Assembly: GCA_015680685.1 (NCBI GenBank)
Contig: MNCI01022408.1
Span: forward strand, 404,459 to 466,458
Reading direction: 5' to 3'
DNA: 62,000 nt
DNA from: Gnetum montanum
Taxonomy: Eukaryota; Streptophyta; Gnetopsida; Gnetales; Gnetaceae
The translations under genes were made by a program, and so were the position numbers. Below, piece after piece: positions 46,748-57,500 of the stretch. The notes below the pieces were generated by a model. It had not been told where the DNA came from. It did not search any database and worked only from the letters and a program-made list of their open reading frames with translations. Position 1 is the stretch's first letter. The number at the start of each line of letters is the position of its first letter.

Positions 46748-48175
46748 CTAGTGTGTGATTATTTGAGTGAGCATGATGGTGGTTAAGCTTTGATCGATAG
46801 AATTTGGAAGCACAATGTTCCTTTGAGAAGTATGTGTGGATGGGACAAATGTAGGTGAAGTTCCCATCCTTTGAACCTTCTTGAGACCTTTCTTTATAAA
46901 TGGATGTTTCTTGGATTTGGGTTCATTTACCATTATATCCTCTTGTATATTAACTACCTTGGTAGCACTCTTTTGTTGTGGTTGTGTTGGTAGCTCTCCT
47001 TACGTGACTAGTGATGGTAATGGTGGTAGGGATTTAGGAGTCTATGATGAGGGATCAACTATTAGTTGAGGCATGTAAGAATTTAGATCCTTTCATAATG
47101 TAGTTAATTGATGATATTCTGCCAGGTAGTAGTAAGAGGAAGAATGGACTAAGGTATTTTCGTAAGAGCTAGGACATTGAACGTGATACCCATAGGGATC
47201 AGATTATCTATATGGATATTATTACCTTGGTTGTGGCATTCCCTATTCTTGTGGCTATTCCCACTAATACTAATAATATTCATGCAATTGAGGATATGCC
47301 CCACTTAGATAGTATGTTTACTGATAAGGTTGTTTGAAGTTACCTTGTGAATAAGGTAATCTTTTGTGGATCTATTTTTTTTTTTTTTGACAAATTTTAG
47401 GTTAAGTACATATGCTCCAAACTCTTGTAAGTGGTCCATAATATGGAAACATCCCTTAGGATGTTCATATTGGCACTTTTCATCCTTCCTCATCTTCTGA
47501 GCTAAAGTTTGTTACATCTTCTATCGTAGCAACCTTTCCTTTATTTCTGTATTCTTCTCATCCGTTGTCTCTTCTTGTCTTCTTGTTCTTGCTTCAATGT
47601 AGGGCTTGTTTAATCTTCTCTTCTTCTATCTTTAATGCTATTAAAAATTTCTCATCCATAGAATCCCATATTTTTCTACCTTAGTTGCTATATCATTAAC
47701 TAATTTTTGAATAAATAGAGTCTTTCATTTGATTGTATCATCTAAGGTTTCCTCTTCTTATCTTTCACATATTCTCATATCCCTTTCCCTTATTGTTGGA
47801 TCTTGATTGTACTCTTTAGCTAATTCTCTTTTATTTAATTCTCCTTCTTCTTTCACAACTTGATAAATTAGTGTTAGTTTGAATAACATGCCTTGGGCAT
47901 ATATCCCAAGGGTTTTTCTTGTTTTGTTTCTTAGCCCATTGAAAATGTGTCCTAGCTATTCCTTTAGAGAAAAACCATGACCTAGGCACCTATGTAATAA
48001 GGAATAATATCTATTCATTACTACATCAAGGGATTCATGTATCCCTTGCTTTCATCCTTAAATTTATTTTCTTAAGTTGAACAATCTTGAATAAGTTTGA
48101 TATTTGTCATTGAAGAGCTCTAACATGGTACTCCATCTTTGGATTAATTCTAGGTCTAAGGACCTATACCAGGTT
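46748..48175 (-). pseudogene. Gag region of element C
   Basis: It includes the basic segment KSKKHPFIKKGLKKVQRMG (46748-46933) and a Cys/His-rich stretch, CQYEHPKGCFHIMDH (about 47430-47480), which might be a decayed zinc knuckle. Further upstream is a gag-like helical region up to the junction with D. Assignment rests mainly on position before protease. Confidence 0.5.
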
Positions 48176-48180
48176 TCTGT

Positions 48181-49411
48181 TGTTGCGACCAAAAAAATCA
48201 ATCACTAGAAAGACTAATGGATCTAATACACAATATTCCTCAATGCATGAATCCTTAGGGCCTTTGAAAAAATGGGATTTGGGGCACCCTCGCTAGTTTG
48301 GCAAATCAACTAGGGACTTACAAAATGAAAAATGGAGTAATAAATATTGAATGCTAAAACTGATAATAGATCTCAATAATGCACAATAAATAAATAAATA
48401 TATTTTCCACACAAAACCTAGAACTTAAAACTTTATTGAGAAAGGATAAAGAATAAGTTAGAGAAATGTGTACAAATGGTTCCTGAGTGGGAAACAAAGG
48501 GGGTTCACTTGGATGGGGGTTCATAGTGTGTTGAAGTCGATGTAGTCAACTCCATGAGTTGGATTTTCTAACACTCCTGATGCTATCGAACCTCCTATGT
48601 TGCTACTCTAGATCTACAACATTGGCTATGGTGAAGGTTGAGAACTATGAAGAATCTAAGTTGCCCAAGTTCTCTACGCTAGGAGTTGGGAATCCCAAAA
48701 GTGTAACATGAAGCTTGAAAATTCACAAATCCTAAAGGAGGTTACAAGGTCACAGGGTTTCCACATTAGGTTCAAGAGAATACAAGTGTGGAAACTTGCA
48801 AGAACTCTTGAGTGCTTGAGAATGTCCAAGTGTAGAACTGTGAACAAATTGCTAAGTTGTGTAACCTTAAGAACCTTAAGAAAAATTGTTGAACAATGTT
48901 AAAAAATTGTAAAACTCATAAATGGTATTTGAGGCTAGTTTTTATAGGTTTTGGTTCATGAATGGTGCTGAAAATAAGCTATAATTTGGTTGCACAATAG
49001 CTACAAATTGGCTACCAAATTACTACAAATTTCTACCTCATTCAGGTGAGATGGGTGTCCAAATTTTGGAGGTTACCATATAGAGTAAGTACTGTACCAA
49101 TGGTCATTTTGTTTACTATAAATAATAATAGGGGCACACCTTCTATGCTAGAGATGAATCTTCTACACTGAGCCTTTTGCCATCCTTGTTGAAGTGGTTG
49201 GTTAATGTTGGAGTGCATGGATTGATGAAATCTAGCTATCATGGCTTCAACACTAGGGGGACGCAATTTCCACGTTGTGGATGGAGCATCCACGCATGTA
49301 GTCATCACACTAGGGGAAAAGATTCTAGATGACGGAAAACCCCCCAGCTCTCCACACTAGGGGTATGTGAGATTTACCACTATAGATATTTCCAACATAG
49401 AAGAGTGTATA
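48181..49411 (-). repeat. 3' LTR of element D
   Basis: The terminus reads GTCGCAACA on the minus strand (T1: GTCGCTACA). A U5 block at 48275-48321 matches T1 at 7287-7330 at the same distance from the end. A TATA box is at 48939-48946. U3 carries the motif CACTAGGGG three times (49251, 49308, 49355). The upper end is set by the G-rich tract at 49412-49421. A second, similar G-rich tract at about 49465-49480 makes that end uncertain by about 60 bp. Confidence 0.75.
48939..48946 (-). promoter_or_regulatory. TATA box in the LTR of D
   Basis: The minus strand reads ACCTATAAAAACTAGCC, 765 bp from the LTR end (T1: 701, E: 693). Confidence 0.6.
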
Positions 49412-49421
49412 CCTCCCCCCC
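49412..49421 (-). promoter_or_regulatory. Polypurine tract of D
   Basis: GGGGGGGAGG on the minus strand, directly before TATACACTC. A second tract, GAAGGGGGGTAGGGG, lies about 55 bp further upstream and is also followed by a copy of an AAGAGTG-type motif in plus sense, as if the junction had been duplicated. Confidence 0.5.
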
Positions 49422-49638
49422 ATAAAACCCATCAAATAGAAGAGTGCATTTTTAACCCCTACCCCCCTTCAAGTTGAAATATAGATACTATGTAAATTTT
49501 TTTCAGCCCCAAAAGTATGGGATATGTATGATTGCCCTCCATGGATTACAATATTCACATTTACAATGAATTTTTATCTCAAGTTTCATGGGGTGAAGGC
49601 TACATGATGAAAATTGGCTATAACATGTAAATTTTTGT

Positions 49639-49663
49639 GGTGTTTCAATGGCTCTTCTTTGTT
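49639..49663 (-). promoter_or_regulatory. Conserved box near the 3' LTR of D
   Basis: The minus-strand core AACAAAGAAGAGCCATTGAA then ACACC matches the boxes of T1 (5767-5790) and E (61887-61911). Confidence 0.5.
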
Positions 49664-49865
49664 GGTATTTGGAGGATTGATGCAAGAGGAACTAACAAAG
49701 AATACAAAAAACCACTACATATTATAATGCTACAATGCATACAGATCACATGAGATGAGAAAACCAAGCTATCCAAGTCACTAAAGTTGCTAGTTTAAGG
49801 CCATGGTATCAATTTAAGGCCTTGGTAAGTCATTGAAAGTAGGCTCACTTGTTGATGATTCTTGG

Positions 49866-51135
49866 CTACCTATAGTATCTCTTTAGATAGGAATTATTGA
49901 TTGGATTGGCTAGCTCATTCCCATCCATGTCAGCTATTCTAAATGCACCATTTCCATAGGCTCTAGTGACAAGGAAGGGCCCTTCCTAGTTATCTAAGAA
50001 TTTGTCCACATGCTCACGGATAGATTTGAGGACCAAGTCACCTTCTCTGATCTTGCGCATGGTCAAGTTATGGTGATGCTACCACTTTTTCCTCTCTTAA
50101 TAATGTTTAATTTGAGCAAGTGGTTGCATATATTGTTCCTCCACTAAGTCTAGGGCCAATGTCTGTAACTCCTTGTTCTACTCATTGTTGATGAAGTCAA
50201 TCAAGGCTACTTAGAGTAATGACACCTATAATTCAAGAGGTAAAATAACTTTAGAACCATAAAATAGGCTATAAGGAGTTACACTAGTTGCTGTGCGATA
50301 GGTTGTCTTGTACACTTGTAGTGCATGGAAAAGCCTCTCATGCCATTTGTGCTTATTGTTGTTGAGCATATTTTTGATTAAGTTGGTGATGGATTTATTA
50401 CTTACCTCTAGTTGTCCATTGGCTTGAGGGTAATAATGTGACGAGAAAGAATGCTTAATGCCTAGGTCATGATAGAAATATTTTGTTTATTGGTTACTAA
50501 ATTATGGTCCATTATCTACAACTTTGATCATGGTTATGCTAAAATGAGCTACAATGTTATCTAGGATGAATTTGCAGACTTTCTTAGATGTAGTCCACCA
50601 TAGGGAAATAGCCTCAACCCACTTTGTAAAGTATTTGGTTGTGGTGATGATGAAGTTATGCCTTGAGGAAGACTTAGGTGTTATGGGTCCAATCATATCC
50701 AACCCTCATTGTTGAAATGGCCATGTTATTTGAGTGGTATGTAACATAGTTGGTGGTACATGTATATGGTTTCTATATCGTTGGCATGTTTCACACCACT
50801 TAACCTCTTGCAAGAAATCATTTTCCATATGGGGCCAATAGTAGACTAATCATCTAATCTTAGCAACCATATTTCTCAGTCCTATATGTCCTTTACAAAA
50901 CCCTTGTGAACCTCCTCTAGGATTGTTCTAGCTTTAGTTTTACCAAGAGTTTTAAGAGTATGTTATCATAGGATCATCGACATAATATGTTATCACCTAC
51001 GATGACATATTGCTTTGATTGCTTGTGTACAATATGCTTTTGAGTAGTAGTTAGGCCTTATGAATATTCACCATGCATAAGGTAAAATTTGATATCATCA
51101 TACCATTTCTTGGAAGGAATGGTATGAACAATGGC
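49866..51135 (-). pseudogene. Integrase of element D
   Basis: Stop TAG at 49868-49866 after DGNELANPIN, as in T1. The best open piece is 50502-50702, with MDMIGPITPKSS and FTKWVEAIS; the catalytic second Asp is present in VVDNGP. The zinc-binding region near 50750-50900 is degraded. No chromodomain. Confidence 0.8.
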
Positions 51136-52230
51136 CACAAAAGTATCCTTAGTGTTCTATGTGATAAGATTAGCATAGTCCATGACTAAGATGGGAAACT
51201 TACTAAATACATTTGGTGTTACACTAAGGGTTTTAGGGTATGTGTTGGATATCAACATTTGTGAATTATTATAGTAATTTCTTTCCTAGGTCATAGTAAG
51301 GTTGTAAGTGCTTGGAATTACATGCATAGACCTCAGTTACTTGGTTAACCATAAGTTGTGAATCACCTTTAATCATTAAGTGTCTAATTCCTAGTTCACA
51401 AGCTACCATCATTCCTCTAATCAACCTTCATACTACACTATGTTGTTGGTACATGGGAACTCAAAATGATATGTGAAGGATTAAATTTCACCAGATGGGA
51501 ATGTTATGATGGAAACAACACTAGCCCCATGAGTAGTTGAAGCTCTATCAAAGTGCATGACTACCTCATAACCCTTGAGAACTTGGCAAACTATGTTAAT
51601 GTATTCATTAGGGAACTCAAGATCTATGGTTTCTTGGTCATTAACGGGTGAAACTATGAGTTGTAGGACTAAATATTCACCTTTTGTTGAGGATTAAGAG
51701 ATGTAATGAAGGTAAAATTCTATAGTTATGGATTTTCATCCGGATATATAGCTACTGCTGTAGATGTTAGTTGTTATGGCTTTGAGTATGTTATCCTTGC
51801 AAATGACATTGACTTGGCTTCTAAAGAGTTAGTGCCTTCACTTCTTCAATGAGAAGACTAGTGCTAGACAGTACTTCTCTACTTTAGAATATCTAGTCTC
51901 ATGGGTAACTAATGCATGGCTAAGGTAGTATATTGGCATTTCTGCTCCATCATCACGTTTTTGAAAAATTAAATAGGTAATGGATATGTTAGAGATGTCA
52001 AGGTAGATATAAAATGGTTTACCCTCTTACAAAGGATATACTATTGGTAGCTATGCTAACTCTTGCTTAAGATCTTCAAAGGCTTCTTGGTATTCAGCCT
52101 TTCACTCATAGTGAAATCCTTTCTTAAGAAAGTGTTACATGGGCTATAATTTATAAGTAATCCTAGAAATAAACCTATGAATAAACTATAATCTACCTTG
52201 TAATCCCTACAGCTTGTTAAGGTTTGTAGG
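51136..52230 (-). pseudogene. RNase H domains and RT thumb of element D
   Basis: By alignment to T1 (1705-2900) this segment holds the RT thumb, the first RNase H and the second archaeal-type RNase H. No long open frame survives, and active-site residues were not followed one by one. Confidence 0.6.
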
Positions 52231-53312
52231 TGCTACCAATTTAGATATGATACTAACCTTATTAGGATGGACATGTATTCCTACTTCAAAACCTACAAAG
52301 CCAAGCATCTTATTGGTCTTGACAATGAAAATGCATTTCTTAGGATTGAGCCTAAGTTCATACCTGAGGCATCATTTAAGCACAAGGTATAAGTCATTAT
52401 TATGGTCATTGGCCATCTTAGACTTAACGGTTATGTCATCTACATAATCATTAAGCAAACCTAGCATGTAATCATTAAAGATATAGGTCATGGCTCTTTG
52501 GTATGTTGCTCCTACATTCTTAAGGCCAAAGGACATCATCATATAACAAAAGGTATCCCAAGGATTTATGAAGGTCATGCTAATTTGATGCTCTCAGTTG
52601 ATCCTAATTTGGTTATATCCCGAGAATCCATCCATAAAGGACAACAAAGCATGTCCAATCATAGTATCAATAAGTTGATCAATACTAGGTAGAGGAAAGT
52701 CATCCTTAATAGTTTCTTTATTTAGGTCTCAAAAATCAATGAAAATACAAATACTCCCATTTCTCTTAGGGACTACCACTATGTTGGATACCCATTCCGT
52801 GTAGTCAATATCCCTAATGAAAATGGCTTGGTAGAGCTTTGAGAACTCATTGTGAATTGCCAAGGCCAAACCAAGTCTAATTTTATGCACTTTTTTCTTA
52901 ACTAGTCTAATGCTAGGATCTAGTATGATGTTGTGCTAGACTAAGCATGGGTCTAGGTCTAGTATATCTTCATATGCCCAAGCAAAGGCCTTAATGTTTC
53001 TTTATAGGACTTTGGTGATGTCTTGAGCATATTAAGGTTCCAGTGAGGAACTTAGTTTAAGAGTTTTCTCCCACCATTGTGTGTTGTAATAGGAACCTTA
53101 ACTAGAAAGTCTTTGGTTATGTCACTTGCCTCTAAATCAAGGGTGTTGACTAAGTTTTCAAGCCAGTCTAGAGGTTTCTCTATTGAGGCTATGTGGTCTA
53201 TAAGACTCTCAGGCTAAATATTTAGGCAATTAGGGTCGATACATCATTCAACATCACTATGATGTCCATGTAGATACAAAGGCAAACTAATTTGCTCCTA
53301 GGTACTTTGATC
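52231..53312 (-). pseudogene. Linker and reverse transcriptase of element D
   Basis: The first exon codons (GAT CAA AGT) follow the presumed splice acceptor at 53313-53314. The linker LDLEASDITKDFLVKVPITT matches LDLEAGDITEDPLSEVPIVT of T1. RT shows WVSNIVVVPK, and then a clear open piece at 52372-52578 with GLKNVGATYQRAMTYIF and NDYVDDITV. Stops lie between the pieces. Confidence 0.85.
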
Positions 53313-53340
53313 CTACATATCAACTAGAAGAATATTAAGT
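53312..53340 (-). other. Putative 3' splice acceptor of D
   Basis: The minus strand reads CTAGTTGATATGTAG with AG at 53314-53313. Protein-level similarity to T1 begins with the next base and is missing on the other side, as at 703/704 of T1. Confidence 0.5.
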
Positions 53341-53799
53341 GGAACCTACATAAAAGTGAATAAATAATGCTAAAATGCTATAAAATCATGTAAACACATG
53401 TAAATCTAATGCAAGCAATGTCATCCAAGGTCATCATTGAGGTAAGGACAATTTGACCAAGTACAATAAAGGCAAAACAAAGGTTAAATAAAGGTTAAGC
53501 AAGAGGAAGTATAAGAAATAAGGCTACAAATGGTCAACAAAGGCCATAAATTTGCCAGTTTTGGCATGATGCTAGTTTAGAGTCTTGGTAGACTATGTTG
53601 CCATTTTAAGACCTTAGGAGGACATGGTCACATGGTGTCAAATAATGCTTAGGGAAGGTCAAACCCCACTATTTGATATCATTAAAAGGCAAAAAAAGAC
53701 AAATAAGACTATATAAAGGCCATAATAGTATCAACAAGATCAACAATGCACCACAAGTCCAAAAACAAGAAAAAAAATACTATGTAATAAGACAAAACT
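53341..53799. other. Presumed intron sequence of D before the tandem array
   Basis: AT-rich, with no coding signal on the minus strand and no similarity to the intron tail of T1. Several short AAAGGTTAA-type repeats are at 53470-53500. Confidence 0.4.
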
Positions 53800-55886
53800 C
53801 AAGTAAAATAGGCTATATATGGTAAAATTTGGCCGATATAAGTCAGAAAATGATTAGGTTTTGTTAGTATTAGGCTTAGTAAGCCATATTTTAGGGCTAC
53901 TAGGCTACTAAGTAAGTTTGGGCATTAGTTAGAGCTGTTTTTGGGCTGTTTGGTCCTAGAAATCAAGAGTTTTAAGGCTTCCATGCTGGGACCACATTGT
54001 TTCCATGTTGGCCAGTATGGAAGAAGGGACCCTTAACATGAAAACTATATAAATATTTTGGGGCATAAAAAGGTCCAAAATTGAGGTTTTGGGGCCTCAC
54101 CAAGGTAGCATGGGGCCAATTCCATCAAAATTGAGAACTCCAGAGATCTATAAAGGTCAAAAAGTAGGTTCTTAAACCTTCCCCCCTATTTCCATACTGG
54201 CCAAAATGGAAGAGAGGGGGTTCAACATGGATAACAAAGACTCAAATCAAAATAGGATCAAACATGATCAAACAGACAGCTAGAACCTAGATCTGGGAGC
54301 TATGCATCCCTTAACATCATTTTGAGATAGTTTAAGGAAATTTTGGATGTCAAAACGTGTTGAAATGGTACCCCCTTTCTTCCACATTAAGCATAGTATC
54401 CTCAACATGGAAGAATGGGGGAACACTTTTTTTGTAAATTCATGGTGGTTTAAGAGCAATTTAATCACCTAGGGCTATAGGTCATGATTTTGCAAGTTTC
54501 TAGCTAATTTTGGACATTTGAAAGTCAAAATAGGGCATCTAAGATCTTCCCACCTATTTCTATGCTAGGGTAGTTGCTTAAGCATGGAAGATTAGGGGGA
54601 ATGAGTTTTGGAGATTAAAATGAGGTTATATGAGCAAAGTCTTAAACCTATGAGATCTTAGGCTTCTTTGATGTAGATCCTTTGCATTTGAGAGTGTCAT
54701 CTTGCCATAAAAATTTGAGAATTAGCTTCCCTACCTTATTTTCACACTACCTCATGTGGAAGGAGCCTCCTATAACATGGATGAAGCAAGAATCCTTGAT
54801 CTAGGCTAATTTAAGTCATGGTCAATTATGCATGTAAACTTATGGAGTGGCTAGGGCCAAGGGCTAGGGTTTCATGTTAAAATTTGGCAGTTTTGTGTAC
54901 TCCCAAGTTGTTTTTAAGTTTTTCCCCTTCTTTTAGGTTGGGGCAAGCAAGGTCAACTTGAAAGATTAGGGGGAACCATTTTTTAGCCATCTGGGATCAA
55001 TTTCCTAAGGTTTGAAGGCTCCAATGACTGTTGATAGGGTTCTAGAGTACATGTAAGGTCATTTGATATCATTTTGAGGTGTTTACAAGCCACAAATGAG
55101 TTTTAGCTTTAGTTTTCATGCTAGCCAACATGGAGGAAGGGATCCCCATCATAAAAGAATCATAAATCCTTGATATAGACAATTTTTGGCCTTAATTGAT
55201 CATGCATGTTTTCCTCTATGGTTGCCAAGGTTATGGACTAGAGCTTAGGATCAAAATTGGTCAGTTTGGGGGTTTCCTAGATAGTTCTTGAGCTTAGCTC
55301 TTATTTTCCATTCTAAGGATAGTATGCTTAGCATGGAAGATTGGGGGGAAGAAAATTTTTGGTTATTTATATCTTTTTTGGCCATGGATCTAGGTTTCTA
55401 AAGTTGCTAGTGTTGATTGTTACTACTTAGTGTCAAAATTTGGTCATTTCAATGGTTATGAAGTGATTTTTAATGTTTTTCCTTTTCCTCCATGCTACAG
55501 TTTCCATGCCCAATATGGAAGATTGGGGGAAAAGGTTTTCTAGTTATTTGTGATCACTTTTCCAAGGTTTAAGGGCTCCATAAGGTGTAACATTGTTCTT
55601 AGGGTCCATGTAAGGCTATAAGGTGTTTGACTGAGGTGTCTAAAGGTCATTTTGGATTTCCCTAGAAGTCCCCTCCTTTTTTCCATGTTGGGTAGAATGT
55701 AGGAGGTGGCTCTTAGCATAAACGAATTAAGAGAACTAGATTTTTACCATTTTCTATCATTTTCGGCTATGCATGTAGGCTTCTAAGGTTTCTAGTGTCG
55801 ACTGCTAATACCTGATGTCAAAACTTGGTCATTTCTAGGATTATTAGGTAATTTTTGGACTTTTCCCCCTTTTTCCACATTGGGAC

Positions 55887-55905
55887 TTCCATGCTCAGCA
55901 TGGAA
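55887..55905. repeat. Perfect 19-bp palindrome in an array unit
   Basis: TTCCATGCT-C-AGCATGGAA, 9-bp arms around one base. Confidence 0.95.
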
Positions 55906-56066
55906 GATTGGGGGAAAAGGTTTTTTGGCTATTTATGATTAGTTTCAGAGAGTCTAAGGGTTCTAGGATGAAGAGATAGGATCATAGAACATATAGAGGG
56001 CTTTCTAACATTTGTTTAAGGTACCAAAGGACTATTTTGATGTTCATACAAATTTTTTCTCTTTTC

Positions 56067-56086
56067 TCCATGCTGGCTAGCATGGA
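56067..56086. repeat. Palindrome in an array unit
   Basis: TCCATGCT-GGCT-AGCATGGA, perfect 8-bp arms. Confidence 0.95.
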
Positions 56087-57214
56087 AGAGGGAGCTATTA
56101 GTTTGGAGGAACTAAGATACTATACTTATTACTAATTTTTAACAATTTTGACTATCCATGCATGATTACAGGATTGTTGGTGTTGAGTACCAATGTCTAG
56201 GGTAGCAATCTAGCCATTTTGAGCACTATGAGAGGATCTTAAGAATTCCCCACCTCCATCCATGCTAAGGGTAGTATGATTAGGATTGATGGGATCCTCC
56301 TCAACATGGAGAACCCAAGGAGGGCAAGTTTTGATTATTTTAGGTAACTTCTAGAAGTCTAGTGGTTTCCGAAAGGATTGGGTTAATTCCAAAAGTCAAA
56401 CTGCATGTAAACTTAAATAGTTTTGGCTTCCCCCTTCCATCCACATTGAGAATGAAATGTTTAGAATGGAAGAGATCATCCCTAGCATGAAAGAATCTCA
56501 AAGGGTTGATTTTCTACTTTTTTTGTAGTCTAGTGACATCTAGAAGGGCTATGAGGGTTCTAGTGTTAGGTACAAGAAAAATTGAGGTTGTTTTCTCATT
56601 TCTAGGAACCCCCTACTTATTTTCCCAGCCACTCACCCTTGTTTTTCACACTGGATAGCATGGATGAGCTCTTTCCCAATGTGGAAGAACCAAGAAAGTT
56701 AGATCTAGTCTAGTTTGATAGCCAATTGACCATGCATGTTAGTCTCTGGGGATGCCAATGTTGACAGTCAATATTAGGTTTCAAGATCCTACATTTTAGA
56801 GGCTCCTAAGTGCCTCATGTAGTTTTTCCCTTTTCTTACACACTAGTAATGATGGCCCCAATGTGTATGAGAGGGGGATAATAGTTTTGTGCTATATTTA
56901 ATTACTTTTGGAATATTCAGAAAATCCAAAGTGTTTTGGTAGGGCCTAGGGGTCACCGAAATTTGAGAAATGGTTACTAGGTAGTAGATTTAGGCCATGT
57001 TTAGCTTCTCCCCATCCATACATGCTAGGGATGAGATGCCCAACATAGATGAAGCCTTCACCAACATGGAACTATGAAATCCTAGGGTTTCCACTAGTTT
57101 TGATTAGCTACTAGTAGAGATGCTTAGAGGGGTCCTAGGTCATGTGGGGCCCACTTTGAGGTCAAACTTGGGCTAGATGGGTTTTTAGGAATAAGAATGG
57201 ATGTTACCCTTCTT

Positions 57215-57249
57215 TTTCCATGCAAGGAAATGTTGGCCTTGCATGGAAA
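57215..57249. repeat. 13-bp perfect inverted repeat in an array unit
   Basis: TTTCCATGCAAGG and CCTTGCATGGAAA with a 9-base loop. Confidence 0.95.
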
Positions 57250-57381
57250 CCTAACTTGGCTAGATTTGTCCATGTTCCATCCCATTTTGAAGCCTTGGAT
57301 TGAGAAAAACAAGTCTTGTTTACTAAAAATGGAAAAATGATTATGTTTTAATGGTTTTTGGAAAAATGGTATGCATGTCTA

Positions 57382-57408
57382 CATGCTAGGAATGGTATTC
57401 CTAGCATG
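57382..57408. repeat. 12-bp perfect inverted repeat in an array unit
   Basis: CATGCTAGGAAT and ATTCCTAGCATG with a 3-base loop. Confidence 0.95.
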
Positions 57409-57500
57409 GATGCATGGGAGTTTAAGGCTTGTTTATGTCTTTAGGTGCTTAAGGAATTAAAACCCAGCGTTGATGTAATTTGGGTTAAGAGTGAAGGTAT

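Larger units (their letters stand above)
37166..48180 (-). mobile_element. Element C: the most complete Athila-like copy, interrupted by D
   Basis: From high to low coordinates: gag (about 48175-46750), protease, RT, RNase H, integrase, spacer, ORF3, 3' LTR. The 5' end is interrupted at 48180/48181 by the LTR of element D. The five bases before the D junction are TTCTG, a candidate target duplication whose partner would lie beyond D. The bases before its own LTR are CTTTG. Collinearity with A over nearly 10 kb confirms the family. Confidence 0.85.
48181..53312 (-). mobile_element. Element D: Tat/Ogre-type Ty3/gypsy element inserted in C
   Basis: The 3' LTR (48181-49411), 3' untranslated region and pol (49866-53312) are homologous to T1. 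The pol exon measures 3447 bases against 3472 in T1, so there are no large indels. The integrase Asp lost in T1 is kept here (VVDNGP). Stops are numerous and CpG is depleted, so D is older than T1. Gag and protease are not identified; they would lie above 53.3 kb beyond the presumed intron. The upper end of D is uncertain and may extend to about 59960. Confidence 0.8.
53800..57500. repeat. Degenerate tandem array, period about 188 bp, palindromic cores
   Basis: The core TTCCATGCT...AGCATGGAA, often followed by GATTGGGGGAAAAGG, recurs near 53975, 54190, 54380, 54555, 54750, 54930, 55115, 55300, 55490, 55680, 55870, 56065, 56255, 56440, 56650, 56835, 57015, 57220 and 57385. Spacing is 165-210 and mostly 185-195. 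Some units two apart (about 375 bp) are more alike, for example around 55350 and 55724, which suggests a dimeric higher-order pattern. No coding frame runs through it. It lies directly upstream (element sense) of the RT exon of D, so it may sit in the D intron; it could also be an independent satellite. Confidence 0.8.
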
